This document shows positions 18,972-30,103 of a stretch of DNA of 64,000 nt, one piece after another. Positions within the stretch are counted from its first letter, which is position 1, and each line of letters opens with the position of its first letter. Source of the stretch: Isoetes taiwanensis (lineage: Eukaryota; Streptophyta; Lycopodiopsida; Isoetales; Isoetaceae); the NCBI GenBank assembly GCA_021234155.1, contig JAJEKV010000057.1:4061821-4125820 (forward strand), in the 5' to 3' direction. The notes beneath the pieces are model-generated. The model was not told the origin of the DNA and searched no databases. It worked only from the letters and a program-made list of their open reading frames with translations. A program made the translations under genes and the position numbers.

Positions 18972-21660
18972 TCACAACAGGCCCTCCATCTCAACTTGCT
19001 TCCAACTCTTCTTGGTTTCCTTGTCTTTCCTCTTCCCAATTTCTATTAGAGGCTTCAGCCTTACCAAACTATTACCACACTCCTCTTCCACTGCATTAGT
19101 GGGGATACATGTTATGGTTACATTTAGAGCCCATGTGGCCAACATCATCCATTCTTTCAAGCCGCGTGTCGAGTTGTCTCATGAGTGAATCGGTTGCAAT
19201 TAGCATGCCCGGATCTTTTTACGCCCTTGACATCACTCTAGCAATGACTTCTTGTAAAGATCTCCTTGTCTTATCCAGGTTAATCCTTGCCTCCTTTTGA
19301 GAGGGAGACTCGTCCAAGCTTACAATCTCAACCACATCTTCGTATGTGGTTTCCTCCCCATGAGGGGCCCCATGATCCTCACATGGCCTCAAGTAGTCCA
19401 TGCCCCCACAAATTGACCCATATTGAGATCCAAGCACACAGAAAAGATCTTGATCCACTGTAGTTGCCCAACATTTGCATGACCTTAACTTGGTGCTTAC
19501 ATAAGTTGCCCTTGGCTCCCCAGGGACAGTCACAACATGCCCAGTTCTTGTGTGCCCCGTTCACAAAGTATAGTCCTTGCCTTAGAGTGCGTTCACTTTG
19601 CACTTCTGCCTCGCCTTCTTCGAAGTTAGTGAATGTGACCTGTTCATCAGCAATCTTCCTTGCACCCAATATGGCACACTGTATTATCTCTTCCTGGGAG
19701 GTGTTCACCACAAACCCTGCTTCCTTCATGGACCTAGATGACAAGAGAATTATATTCTTGCAAAATCAGCCATGGCTACAAATGATGATTAGAAGTTATA
19801 CCTGATGTATGCCATGTGTGTCTCCACGTTGTTGGTTAGAATGTAGAGGAGCCAGTCAATCCTCCGTCCTCGGAGTGCTCGTTTTGAAATGCCCAGGCGC
19901 CTTTTCAAGGCACAATGCCATGCCTCTATGGCTGCATTAGTCTCTTGGTTGGAGTGAGGGTACATCCTTGTAGCCAATACCCATTGGCAAATGTTTTTGG
20001 TCCACTCCTTACTCATGTAAGCCGCCAACTTGGGGTACTGAGGATACTTCCTCAATAAGTCCTCCAATTTCCTAGTTGCCTCCCTCCTTACTGCCTCCCT
20101 ATACTCTTCACCGTACACATTGTCCCCTAGAGGACCTTCTGTCCTGTACATAATGTAACCAAGTTCCTTGAACAGATCGTTACGTGCCACCTTGTTCTTG
20201 ATGTTCTTCTGCAACCACTTGATCCAAGCCCTCCTCCGTGCCATATGCAAATTTGCACGCACACTAGGAAAAACCTATGAAATTAAACAATGTTAGTACA
20301 CTTATGATTTGCTTCCAAGGATTAGAGTTTGACAAGTTACTTTTTTCACGGCCTTTATCTCAGCATGGGCATCATCTGTAATGATGCAAGAAGGTTGCCA
20401 ATCAGGATCATCTCGGCATAAGGACTCCTTTAGTGCTTGCATCCACTTTGTTATAGCTCCACTCTTTTGAGAATTGGTAATAACGTAAGCCAATGGTAAA
20501 CCATTGGAATACTCATCAAAGGCGAGAAGTGTGAAAAGATAGAACCTGCATTAAACCATACACAAAAATCAAATCAACACACAATAAAAGTTGAGGAAGA
20601 ACCGCACCTCTTGTCGTTTGTTTTGAATGTAGAGTCCATGCAAATGGCTTTGTTCTTGCCAAATTTCAACATGGACTCCCTTTGGATTGGAGTCATAACT
20701 CCTAATTGAAACAAGTCTCCTTGCTCATACATGAACACCGAATCTTGATGTTGTTGAACCCACATGTCAATGCTAGTGGGAAGATCTTCATGTAGCTTCC
20801 ATGTGTTACGAACAACTCCCTTTTCAATATTGTACCGTCCCTAATTTTCAACACATCATCCCTACACATGCTTTCCTGTCCATTCACTTCAAGTCTCAAC
20901 CTCCACCTCTCTTCATGCATGTTCATGACACTACGTGGCGTGTGCCATTGGACAAGCTTACGTCTTACCCATTCCCTCAATTCTTGTGAGATCCGAGGTG
21001 CTAGCTTGAACCTAAAGGATGGGTCAACAAACCTACCATGGCGAGGCAAACCTTGGATATTCTTGTGATCAAACCCATAATAAGTGATATGTGAAAATTC
21101 TGGAAGGAAATAGAGTTGCTGATTGTGAAATGGCAATGGCAGCCCCTACGTATGCCCTCTCCCTCTCAACCCTTTTCCCTACGTGTGCAGGTGGGCGTGG
21201 TCTTTCCTCAACCACATGAGTGTTTGTTTGTCTTGTCCTAAGGTCCATATGAACACCAATATCTGTATTGTGCATTACAAGTTAGTATTGATCTACTAGG
21301 TGTAATCTTAATGACAAGCACCTCAAATGACTTAAAAAGCAAAATTATAATCAAACACATAGTGAGCAAACACATAATCTTGGACTCATGATTTAAAACA
21401 AAAAACACATGTATCAAACCAATACCTCTTCAACGTCACATAGGAATCCTTGTAGGGTCTTTTTTAACACTCTCTCTTTTCTTTGAACTTCTTAGATAGA
21501 AATTGGCGGGTGCTTCACAATTCCTCTGCTCCCCAAGAACGAAATCTTGGACCCGTGCGTATGGATGTAGCAAGTCCAAACAAGCATCAGCCACCCCCCT
21601 TGAATATCGGTACAAAATGCTCTTGAGGATACCAATGTAAGTTGCCATGATCAAACAGGC
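18972..21660 (-). pseudogene. MULE transposase (DDE, SWIM zinc finger)
   Basis: Minus-strand spliced gene. An N-terminal exon gives LDLLHPYARVQDFVLGEQRN (about 21560). The next exon has FLPEFSHITYYGFDHKNIQG and ends with the first catalytic Asp in AICMDSTFKTN (about 20640), next to a donor. Then LLAFDEYSNGLPLAYVIT and the second Asp in CIITDDAHAEI (about 20370), the box RAWIKWLQKN, the Glu in ETNAAIEAWH (about 19930), and a SWIM finger CCDCPWGAKGNLCKH (about 19540). This order is the MULE transposase plan. Copy 1 has a small deletion that destroys the CxWHxxRAW motif (reads HMARRRAW), intact in copy 2. A frame change after the SWIM finger precedes the C-terminal region ending near 18972. Confidence 0.85.
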
Positions 21661-22089
21661 CATTTGGAGGTGTTTGGTGTATATCTCAGCCCTAAGCTGG
21701 AAATAAGAACAAATGAAAATGACAACGCTTGTTTTGGTCAGTATCTCAGCCCTAAAAGCTGGAAATAAAAACATTAAACACAAAATGAGAACGCTTCTTT
21801 AAAGCCCTTGAACTTACCTCTTCTCTCTTACGCTCTAACTTCGTCCATAGTCTGCGCGTACGGCCCGCATTAAGCTCCTCCTCCATGCCTCGCTACTTCC
21901 GACATCACCACACGCAAGCGGGATGAACCACACTTTCGGATGGTGATCCCGAGGGTGGTCTCAGAATGTCCATGTGTTCTCATTGTATTGGTTTGTCCGT
22001 GCATGGGCTGGCAGAATTCAAACTTAGACCACCTGATTAGTCCACGCCGATATCTCTACCGTCCAAACATTCTCATATTCTGGCCTCCG

Positions 22090-23948
22090 GAATCACAGGG
22101 GCAAATGACAATGGGGATCCCGAGGGAGGGATCAAGTAAGCCCGGATAAGCGTCCGTAGATTATCGGCGGCACGGGGGTGATCTAGGGAGGAAGGGATCA
22201 CATAAGCCCGGATAAGCGTCATGCGTGCTCGACCATGGGTGCAGGGGATCGGGAGGGGCCAGGATCACCGGCGGATAAGCGCCCGTAAATGCTTGACCCG
22301 CGGCCGAGCCGCGGGATCCAAGTCCACGGGATCCCGCGTCACCCATATCGGGGATCGGGGAGGAGGGATCACCGGGCGGATAAGCGTCCGCCAGATTATA
22401 AATAGGGGGATCCGGAGGAGGGATCCGCGGCGGATAAGCGTCCGTGGATTATCGGCTCGTGGGGGGAGTGATCCGGAGGAGGATCCCGCGTCAAAGTGTC
22501 AGGGGGATCGGAGGAGGGGGATCACCTCGGCCCGGATAAGCGTCCGTAGATTCTCGACTACTGGCCGGAGTGATCGGGGAGGGATCCCGCGTCAAGGGAG
22601 TCTTAGGGGATCCGGAGGAGGATCACCTCGGCCCGGATATCGTCCCGCCGATTAACACAGCCGGCAGGTGGGGATCCCGGAGGAGGGGATCGCGTGGATG
22701 ATCCCGGCCGAGGGGATCTCTGGTAGCGGACGGCCGCGATTACCGCGAGGGGGTTTGGGCGGGGGATGGTGCGGGCGGCGTGGCGCGTCTGCCGTACCTC
22801 GGAAGCGGGTCTCCCGAACGGACCCCATCGAGGGAGAGACCCGGATCCAAAGTATCTGGCCCGTGGAGTAATAGTTGTTTGTCGCGGAAGCTCTTTGACA
22901 TGATTAATACTCTTTTCGTATGATATATATTCATATTAGCTTTTAAAAACCTTTAGGAACCTACAAATTTTGACGTCCATGTTTTTGGGATTTGCAATCG
23001 CGTAAAAAATGCACATGCACGTACATTGATTGCAAACACAAAGGACCAAACTCATTTGCATTAATTGCATTTGCGGATGTGTTAAGGTTGAACTTTACGG
23101 CCACGAACATCGGTAATGGAGTACGCGGGGGTATATAATGAGGCAACAATATTCGATGTTTGCAAACGCAAAATGAGCATCCTCAAAAGTCAAATTTGTG
23201 TCTGTGCCATGCAACATTTTTACTCCTTAAGGTGAAATCACACTATACCACACCCATGATTGAGTTTTTTATGTCTTGGACGAGGGATGAAGATGCCCAA
23301 GATAGTGGTATCGGACTTGGGCCCAAAAATGACATGCCACGTCAAAATCTTTTATAAATGAAAACAAGCTGAAGGGCTTGAAGAACCCTAAAATCGAAGA
23401 ACACTAAATCGACAATTCCACTAGCCGCAGCTCTGACTTTGTTCTAGAATTGCCCAAATTCCTGAAAATCACAACGGATTAGTCTACCGATTTTGGGCTG
23501 CGTTAGCTCGATTTTTAGGTTCTGATAATTCGGATTTTTATATTGTCCATGTATTTTTGCGAGTATTTTTCACAAATCCGGCTCCATTCTGCGCGAATCT
23601 ACTGATGAATACCCGTTGAAGCAACAAGAACCGTAATCTTTTTTGTTCGACATTTTTCTGCAATGCGGCTTCGACTTGGCGGTGGCCAAGATCTTGGTCA
23701 GGGGATAACCCCAGACCAGGAATACGCACCATGGAAAAAATTAGTGGCTATTAATAGCCAAATGGCGATTTTAGGGGTCTAGGCGATTTTTTTGCGGCCG
23801 AATTTTATGAAGGGAGGTTTCTTTTAAAAAAATAAAAAATAGCCATAGTTAAAACAAGTACACAGGATTAGCCAAACTATTTTCCCCATTTTCCTTAAAG
23901 AAAAAGGGATTAGCCTTTCTTTATATTACAATATTTATATAGTAAATA
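22090..23948 (-). repeat. Right TIR of the MULE
   Basis: Inverted copy of the left TIR. From inside outward: the array of gatcccggaggaggggatc and cggataagcgtccg palindromes (22090-22790), then the unique outer ~1.17 kb to 23948. The array differs from the left in unit number and loop sequence, as expected for units that expand and contract. The transposase promoter probably lies at its inner edge, near 21800-22080. Confidence 0.8.
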
Positions 23949-25105
23949 ATTAATAGCCAAACAAAATAAATTCTTATTATAGACTTTTACACATCGCCAC
24001 CTACCATCATTCGTGATAGTAGTTTTTCAAACCATGAATTTCTATTATATATACCACATATGCATCCTCAAAAAAGAATTGTAAGAGATGGCCAATATCC
24101 CTCTAGATGCCCAAGTTGATTGCATAACGTCTTTCTTCAAGGGTTAGAGATAAGTGCAATTTGATCACAATATCTAGAAGGTATTGTTGCATTAAATGTA
24201 GTTCAGACTATGGATGTTATAAGCTATGTTGTGAGCTTCTGTTAAAAGTTTTTTAATATTATTGTATGTTCCTTGATTGTTGATTATTATTTGTAATTGT
24301 TACAAATTTACAATTTTTTTTTTTTTAGAAAAAAATTAGCCAAGTAAAAGTTTATAGTAGAAAATTTAAAAGTTTCGCCAAGTCCAACTACATATAAATG
24401 TAATAATAATAATAACTTTAGCCAAATGTATATCATAAAATACTGTAAAATTTTGAAAAATAGACAAACCGTTTTTTATAAAAAAAATATATAGTATGCT
24501 TAATTTTTTCCCTGATACGCACCCTGCCCAGGAAATATTGCATCCCAGGCATCCTGAGTGTGATAGAGGAGGCACCCAGGAATCCTAAACGCAGCAATTT
24601 TATTGGTGGATGATAATTTCATATTGTATTTCACCCTTCGTTTTGGAAGTGTTGGAGTGTGATAATAACACGTAGATACATTTTTTGTGATAATGTGGAT
24701 CAACTCTAAAAGAAAACACGTCCGTAAAGTTTAAAAATTGTTCCTGCAACAAAATTATATATGCATAGAAAAGACCGAATTTGCATGTCCCATTTTTCTT
24801 GACGTAAATTTGTGGCTATTTCTTTGTTTTAGACGTATAAAACATGTATTTTTCCAAAAAAGGGCCACATTCCATACATTTCATACTTTTTTGCTTTTAC
24901 GTATAAAACTTTGGACCATCTAGTTATCCAACAAAAAGTAAAAAAGAAATCCATAGGTTTCACATATTTAATGGCTATACATTTGTGTTGAGCAATGACA
25001 TATTGGATTTATTAAACATATAGCTGTACAAGTTACCCACCAAGTAAAGACAAGTCGAGTGGCAATAGAGTGTTTAACTGTATATACGATGCTTCATAAA
25101 ATTAC
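23949..25105. other. AT-rich flank between MULE and CACTA element
   Basis: Very AT-rich, with poly-T runs and no supported gene. Short frames (for example 24366-24923) have no recognisable domain. Nearly identical in copy 2 (50720-51883), one of the blocks with few differences between copies. Confidence 0.4.
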
Positions 25106-25490
25106 CACTACAACAGAATGCTAGTTCTGCGTCAGAAAATTCGTCAGAAAATTTCTCTTGGGTTTGCCTGTATTTTTCTGACGAATTACCTGACGTATAT
25201 TCTGACTAATACTACGACGAATATTTCCCGATTTTAATTACATGACCATTAATCGGCGATAATTACGGCGCCAAATTCGATGAAAGATTTGGCGAAAATG
25301 GTCTTTGAATATTTTGATGCAAATTCTACGGCGTTACAATCGGCGTTCACGGTAAAAATCGACAATATGTTGGCGAAATCTATGGCGTTAAATTCGGCGC
25401 AATATTTGGCCGAAAATTTTGACAATAATGTTGTTAAACTTCCGGCGCTATATTAGTCACATTATTCATCATAGTATCGTCAAATTTGTG
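25106..25490 (+). mobile_element. CACTA (En/Spm-type) 5' terminus
   Basis: CACTACAACAGAATGCTAG at 25106 is a canonical CACTA terminal inverted repeat, followed by a subterminal zone of roughly ten copies of a tctgacgaatt-like motif in both orientations. Such subterminal arrays bind the TNPA-type factor in known CACTA elements. Copy 2 (51884) reads cactacaaatgtatgctag. Motif copies disagree between duplicates as ctgacg against cggcg. The matching 3' end (ttgtagtg) was not found. Confidence 0.7.
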
Positions 25491-25539
25491 ATTGACATCA
25501 ACCTACCCAATTATCTAAGTTCCATGACCTTATAAACCA

Positions 25540-26585
25540 AGGTAGCGGACATGGAACTTATATCTTCTGTTCATCGTTATAATCTTGCATTCATATCCCT
25601 CACCACTTGGAGCGATCTAGGCGGTCACGAGAAGGCCTTCTTGGCCCGGGGCACCGGGAGTGAAATCCACGGTCCCATGCTCGGATCTTGCTCGGAGCGG
25701 GCTTCCTTCCATTCTGAGGGTCTTACCGAACGTCACATTATTTACTTCCCGAAGGTGGTGGCTATGGATGAAGCCGGCTGCCCAACCTTGCTTTGGCGGT
25801 GGCGATGGGCCCTTGGCGACTCAAAGCCTTCTTTGGAAAGACAAGCAAGCCCGGTGGTTCTCGCTATGGAATGTGCGAGGCACACGGATGTGGACCCGGT
25901 GCATACACCGAAGGAACGCTAACGCCTTGAAGCGATGCTTGGATGCTTGCCTCATGGCCAAGCTTTGGGATCTGAGGCCTGTCACATGTCAAGGTGGCAA
26001 ATTATCGGCAATTGAGTTAATCCCATGCTCACGAGGGGCCCACACCACTACCCGCACCCATCTACCCATGAAAAAGCGGGGTGATTGCTTCCATTCGCGC
26101 AGGTGCACACCACCTGCATTGAGGCGGGGAGATAAATTCGGGAGCGCGTGAGGGCCAGAGTCTGTCAATGCTGTCAGCGAGCCATTGAGAATGAAAGTCA
26201 CGCCCTCGGGGCACATCCCGGTCTGAGCATATCCGGGCTCGGTATGCTCCGGTTAGTTTGTGCCCCATCGAGGCCTTGCATGAGCTCTCCGAAAGCCGGC
26301 CTCGTAGGCTTGTTGGGATCGTACCTCCGGGAGGTAATGGATCTGCGGACTTCGATTATGCCCCCAGCCAGGCATTAACCTCGGTTGTACTTGTGATTAT
26401 GTATATAATCGTGCGGTATGTCGACATCCTTATTGCTACTAAGGTTTTTCCAAAAGAAAACCCTTGGGCCAGGGGGTTTTTAATCCTGGTAGTAATCCGT
26501 GTTTTGCTCTCTCTTTGTACTTGGGTCCCATAGGCCAGTTGGTCTCCGTGGACGATAAAATCATATTCTATTCTATTCTATTCAT
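25540..26585 (+). pseudogene. LINE B: 3' part of a second non-LTR element
   Basis: Frame-broken coding sequence with RVCQCCQRAIENESHAL (about 26150-26200), the counterpart of the zinc-binding end of LINE A, then LVGIVPPGGNGSADFDYAP. The 3' UTR shares with LINE A the stem-forming aaggtttttcc...aaaaccctt, gggtttttaatcctgg and gtagtaat, then gtctccgtggacgataaaa and the (ttcta)n tail (about 26565-26585). Upstream codons (25551-25920) are GC-rich and unrelated to anything I recognise. It lies within the CACTA element, apparently as a nested insertion. Counterpart 52335-53375. Confidence 0.6.
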
Positions 26586-27055
26586 TTGAAAAATGTATTG
26601 AATTCTATTCTTTAGGTTTATTTTAAGTTTTTTCACTTAAATATACTTTATCTTGCCTAGAACATTGTAATCTAAGATAGAATCTAATTGCAATATAAAA
26701 TGATATTTTAAAAATTATGGAAGGTATTTGCTCAAAGTGGTCAAGATATATCACATCAATAGTAATCTTAAGTTACTAAGAAATGGTAAGAATATGGAAT
26801 ATTTTGATACCATCTGCAACTAAAGTAGGGTAGGGCCTTAATGACCACAAACTTATCCAATTTGTTGATGAAAGAGTTCAAGTTTTTAAATCCATATGAG
26901 ATTCATCAAAGCAAAACCATTATACATAGAAAATACAACAATATTCTTCAAAAGATCAACTTGCAAAAATGAGTTATACACATATGTGTTTGAATTTAGC
27001 ATAAGATAAAATATTATTCTAAAGGCGTGTATTCTTCAAAACGCCCATCAATTTC

Positions 27056-27112
27056 ACCTTTGTTAATTTGTTGTACTATCGCCTTTGTTAATTTGTTGTA
27101 CTATCGCGACCT
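27056..27112. repeat. 27-bp tandem duplication
   Basis: cctttgttaatttgttgtac followed by tatcg occurs twice in a row. The same two units are present in copy 2 (about 53848-53903), so it predates the segmental duplication. Confidence 0.7.
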
Positions 27113-27149
27113 TTTAATTTCCAGTTTTATAGCTAATATGAAACTTTTT

Positions 27150-28790
27150 GGATGGAGGACTATTTACAGTGAAATCCATTAATGCACCTAATAATGATGA
27201 CGAGGATGAATGCGACAATGCAAATGAGGAGATGGAGGATGAGGAAATGAGCAATGAGGACGAGGATGAGGAGGGCGAGGATGTAATATTTACAAGGCTC
27301 TCTAAGAAAACGCGAGGTTGTATATATTTATAATATCTAATTATATTTTTGTTTCTCATTTTATTTGGTCAGTTTATAATTCTTACCTTATTTATGCCAT
27401 AGCAGGTCACTATTTCTCAGGAAGGTCATGTACACTTGGACTCGAGTGGTATAAAGTGGGTTCCGGCATTAGGAAATATGGTAAAGCACTATTGTCTGAC
27501 GATATTGACTTAGATTGGAGAAACATCCCAACTCCATTAAGAAGAAAATTATAGACCGCATGCACTTTGTGAATGGGGTAAAGGGTTATTGTGTCGAACT
27601 CTTATATAGGGTCGGCGGTATAATCACTATAAATAAGCATTGTATTTTTCACAAGTTATTCTTGTTTAAGTGAATGATCTTGTTTAAGTTTATTGGCATG
27701 CCTCTCCATGATATAGGTCATTATTATTGTCATATAGAGGTTCGTTGTATAGAAAGAAGGACGATTATTCCCCGCCAACATTGAACCTCGAAGTTTGGGA
27801 AAGATTTCTTTGTGAAGAAAAGGGGCGATCATGGCCCGAGAAAAGCGAGCAGGTGGTGCAAGAGGCGAAAACAACAATAACGGTCGGCGTGGCTTTGATG
27901 GCATATATGCAGTTATGTAAGAACCTAAATTGTGCCTTTAATGCTTAGTTTTTCATTCAACTAACTACTTGTGCATCTTTTGTAGTTTGGACTTTGGGGC
28001 TATTATCCGTCTGCAAGTTACTTTCAAAAAAATCATAAGCAAAGGATCATATAAGGTTTATCGAAATGATTTGATTGCTGAAGGGAAAGTGCCTGGGAAT
28101 GTAAGTTTGGATGCATGCCCTCATTATCGCAGCATGTTAAATTTATAGAACCAATTTATAGCATCAAATTATCTATCTATTAATCTAACATATGGCTGAA
28201 TTTTTGTAGTTTAAGGCATTAGATCATGTCGGCAAAAGAAGGATGAAGAGGAATGCTGAGCGAAAAAAGAAAAAGAAGGCAGCTCCTTGCGGTACTTTCA
28301 TTCTTTATGATCTTTAGTACTTTCATTCTTTATTGGATAAATGCCATGGACACCTAGATCTTCATGCCGAGAACATACTCTTTTGAAGATGTGTTCTATA
28401 GGTTAGAAAATAAATATTTGACTTTTACATGTCTGCTTGCATACACTTGGCATTTTGTTTTACTTGGCATTTTCATTGTTCCTAGGAGAAAACAAAGGTG
28501 TCTGAAGATGTTCTAGAAAAACAGCTTGAAGAAGAGTTAGGAAATGGGCTCCAGGTTGAGGATGCTGATTTTCATGCCAGAGAGGAGAGAGATGAGTTTG
28601 ACAATGGTGGTGAAGCAGGCGAGAAGGAAGGTGAGCTTCAAAATGAAGGAAGTGGGCTCCATTTTGGATATAAACTTCATGATGGAGTGGAGAATGAAGG
28701 TGAGCTCTGTACCTATTTTGCTTGCGAATTTGTAGTCTCTTTTTTGTTGAGATTTCATTATTTATGTGACGAGGCCCAAAAACAATGAAA
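27150..28790 (+). pseudogene. CACTA-associated Ptta-like gene (PF03004-like)
   Basis: Multi-exon gene. Exon 1 (27176-27316) encodes an acidic stretch NNDDEDECDNANEEMEDEEM ending FTRLSKKTR at a donor. Exon 2 (about 27404-27610) gives HLDSSGIKWxxxIRKYGKAL and DIDLDWRNIPNSIKKKI. A later exon has LNLEVWERFLCEEKG, a KSE stretch and NNNGRRGFDGIYAVM. Then FKALDHVGKRRMKRNAERKK and an exon VSEDVLEKQLEEELGNGLQV with a Glu-rich tail to about 28787. The EVWxxF...KSE...GRRGF spacing is that of the Ptta/En-Spm (Transposase_24) family, an accessory protein of CACTA elements. It fits the CACTA end at 25106. Copy 2 is at 53960-55597; copies differ by small indels. Confidence 0.6.
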
Positions 28791-29275
28791 TTAAACTTCA
28801 GACAAAGGAAATTAAACTCGATAATGAAATTAAACTCGGCCACATGTATAACCAAACTTATATTGGCCTTGAACCATACTTTCCTTTGTCCTATTAGACC
28901 CATTCAAAAGCGGGGAATGGGTGTTGGTAATAATCCGATAAGTTAGCGGTAAGAGTATATAGTCTTGTGCGCTCTATATTTGTAGCAAATTGCGCATAGA
29001 GTTACATCAAGAGTAGAATGTCATATCACCTTGGGTATCATCATATTGCCTCTGTTTTCATGCAACCTTTTGCGTAACTCACCAGCTTGAATGTTCACAT
29101 AACTCATAGACCATGTCGAATTTGAGCATCAACTATAACTAGTATCCGATTTCTGAAAGCACACACTTATAACCCGACCTTCACCCAAAATAACCCACGG
29201 TTATTTAATTCCTTTGAAAAATACAATCATAACTACAAGACTCCAATAAGGTGGTCCTAGCCCGTTTAGTATTCA
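28791..29275. other. Interval with short aatgaaattaaactc repeats
   Basis: Starts with three tandem units of aatgaaattaaactctgg (clearer in copy 2 at about 55592-55655), then AT-rich sequence without a gene. The 3' end of the CACTA element could have lain here, but no terminal repeat was found. Confidence 0.35.
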
Positions 29276-29279
29276 TATC

Positions 29280-29975
29280 GCCCTTTCTCCGTAGGTTGCT
29301 CGGCCCTGAGGTGCGGCGGGGGATCGGGAGGGCAAGGATCACCGCGGCCCGATAAACCGTGCTTGACCAGCCCGAGCCGCGGGATCCAAGTCCGCGGGAT
29401 CCATCGTCACCATATCGGGGGATCGGAGGAGGGGATCACCGAAGGCGGATAAGCGTCCATGGATTATCCAAGGGGATCGGGAGGGAGGGGATCACCTCGG
29501 CGGATAGGGGTCCGCCCGTTATCAGCCTGGCCAGGTGATCGGAGGAGGGGGATCCGCGTCCGGGGAGTGCCCGAGGATCCCGGAGGTGGGGATCAACTGG
29601 CCTGTTGATTCCGCCCGTTGGTCGGCCACGCACGGGTGATCCCCGGAGGAGGGATCCGCGTCCCAGGATGCCCTGGGATCCCGGAGGGGATCACCTCGGC
29701 GGATGTCGTCCCACGTTAAACGGCCAGCGGCAGTAGGGGATCGGGAGGAGGGATCATGGTGGATGATCCGGGCCGAGAATCTGGCCTCGAGGCGGCGCGG
29801 TGCCGCGGGGGTTTGGGCCGGGGGATGGTCTGCAGGCCGGCGTGGCGTCTGCCGTACCCTGAAGCAGGGTCTCCGAACGGACCGTCGAGGGAGGGATCCC
29901 GAGGCCGGTAAATTTATCTCGGGATCACCGAATCAAGGGTAAAAGTATCCCGAGCCTTTACTCCTGGTAAAATTA
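29280..29975 (-). repeat. Solo MULE-related terminal array
   Basis: GC-rich units gatcccggaggtggggatca and cggataagcgtcc, in the same orientation as the right TIR of the MULE, followed by the region-specific sequence ggggtttgggccgggggatg, gcgtggcgtctgccgtacc and gaacggaccgtcgaggga, also shared with that TIR. Outside it, aaagtatcccgagccttactcc aligns loosely with the MULE's aaagtatctggcccgtggag. No inverted partner was found upstream, so it looks like one end of a second, deleted MULE. Copy 2: 56100-56765. Confidence 0.6.
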
Positions 29976-29993
29976 AAAGGGCTAAAGCAATCC

Positions 29994-30103
29994 AAGATGT
30001 ATTGTACTATCCTTAAAGGTACTATGGTAAAGGAACAACCTTTGTATAAGATGTATTGTACTATCCTTAAAAGTACCTATGGTAAAGGAACAACCTTTTG
30101 TAT
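29994..30103. repeat. 54-bp direct tandem duplication
   Basis: aagatgtattgtactatcct then taaaggtac...ggtaaaggaacaacctttt is present twice in tandem, units starting at 29994 and 30048. The same pair is in copy 2 from about 56806, so it is older than the large duplication. Confidence 0.75.

Larger units (their letters stand above)
15763..23948. mobile_element. Mutator-like element (MULE) with ~1.8-kb TIRs, copy 1
   Basis: Bounded by inverted repeats beginning tatttactatataaatatt at 15763 and its complement ending at 23948. Inside are a long left TIR with GC-rich arrays, a plus-strand accessory gene (17889-18539), a short internal array, a minus-strand MULE transposase gene (18972-21660) and the right TIR. 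Length is 8186 bp. No clear 9-11-bp target duplication is seen in the flanks (aacaggtg against attaatagcc), so insertion boundaries may be eroded. Copy 2 has identical flanks, showing it arose by segmental duplication. Confidence 0.85.

Noticed and set aside
15763-23948. Target-site duplication for the MULE
   Set aside because: Compared aacaggtg on the left with attaatagcc on the right; no 9-11-bp direct repeat is convincing.
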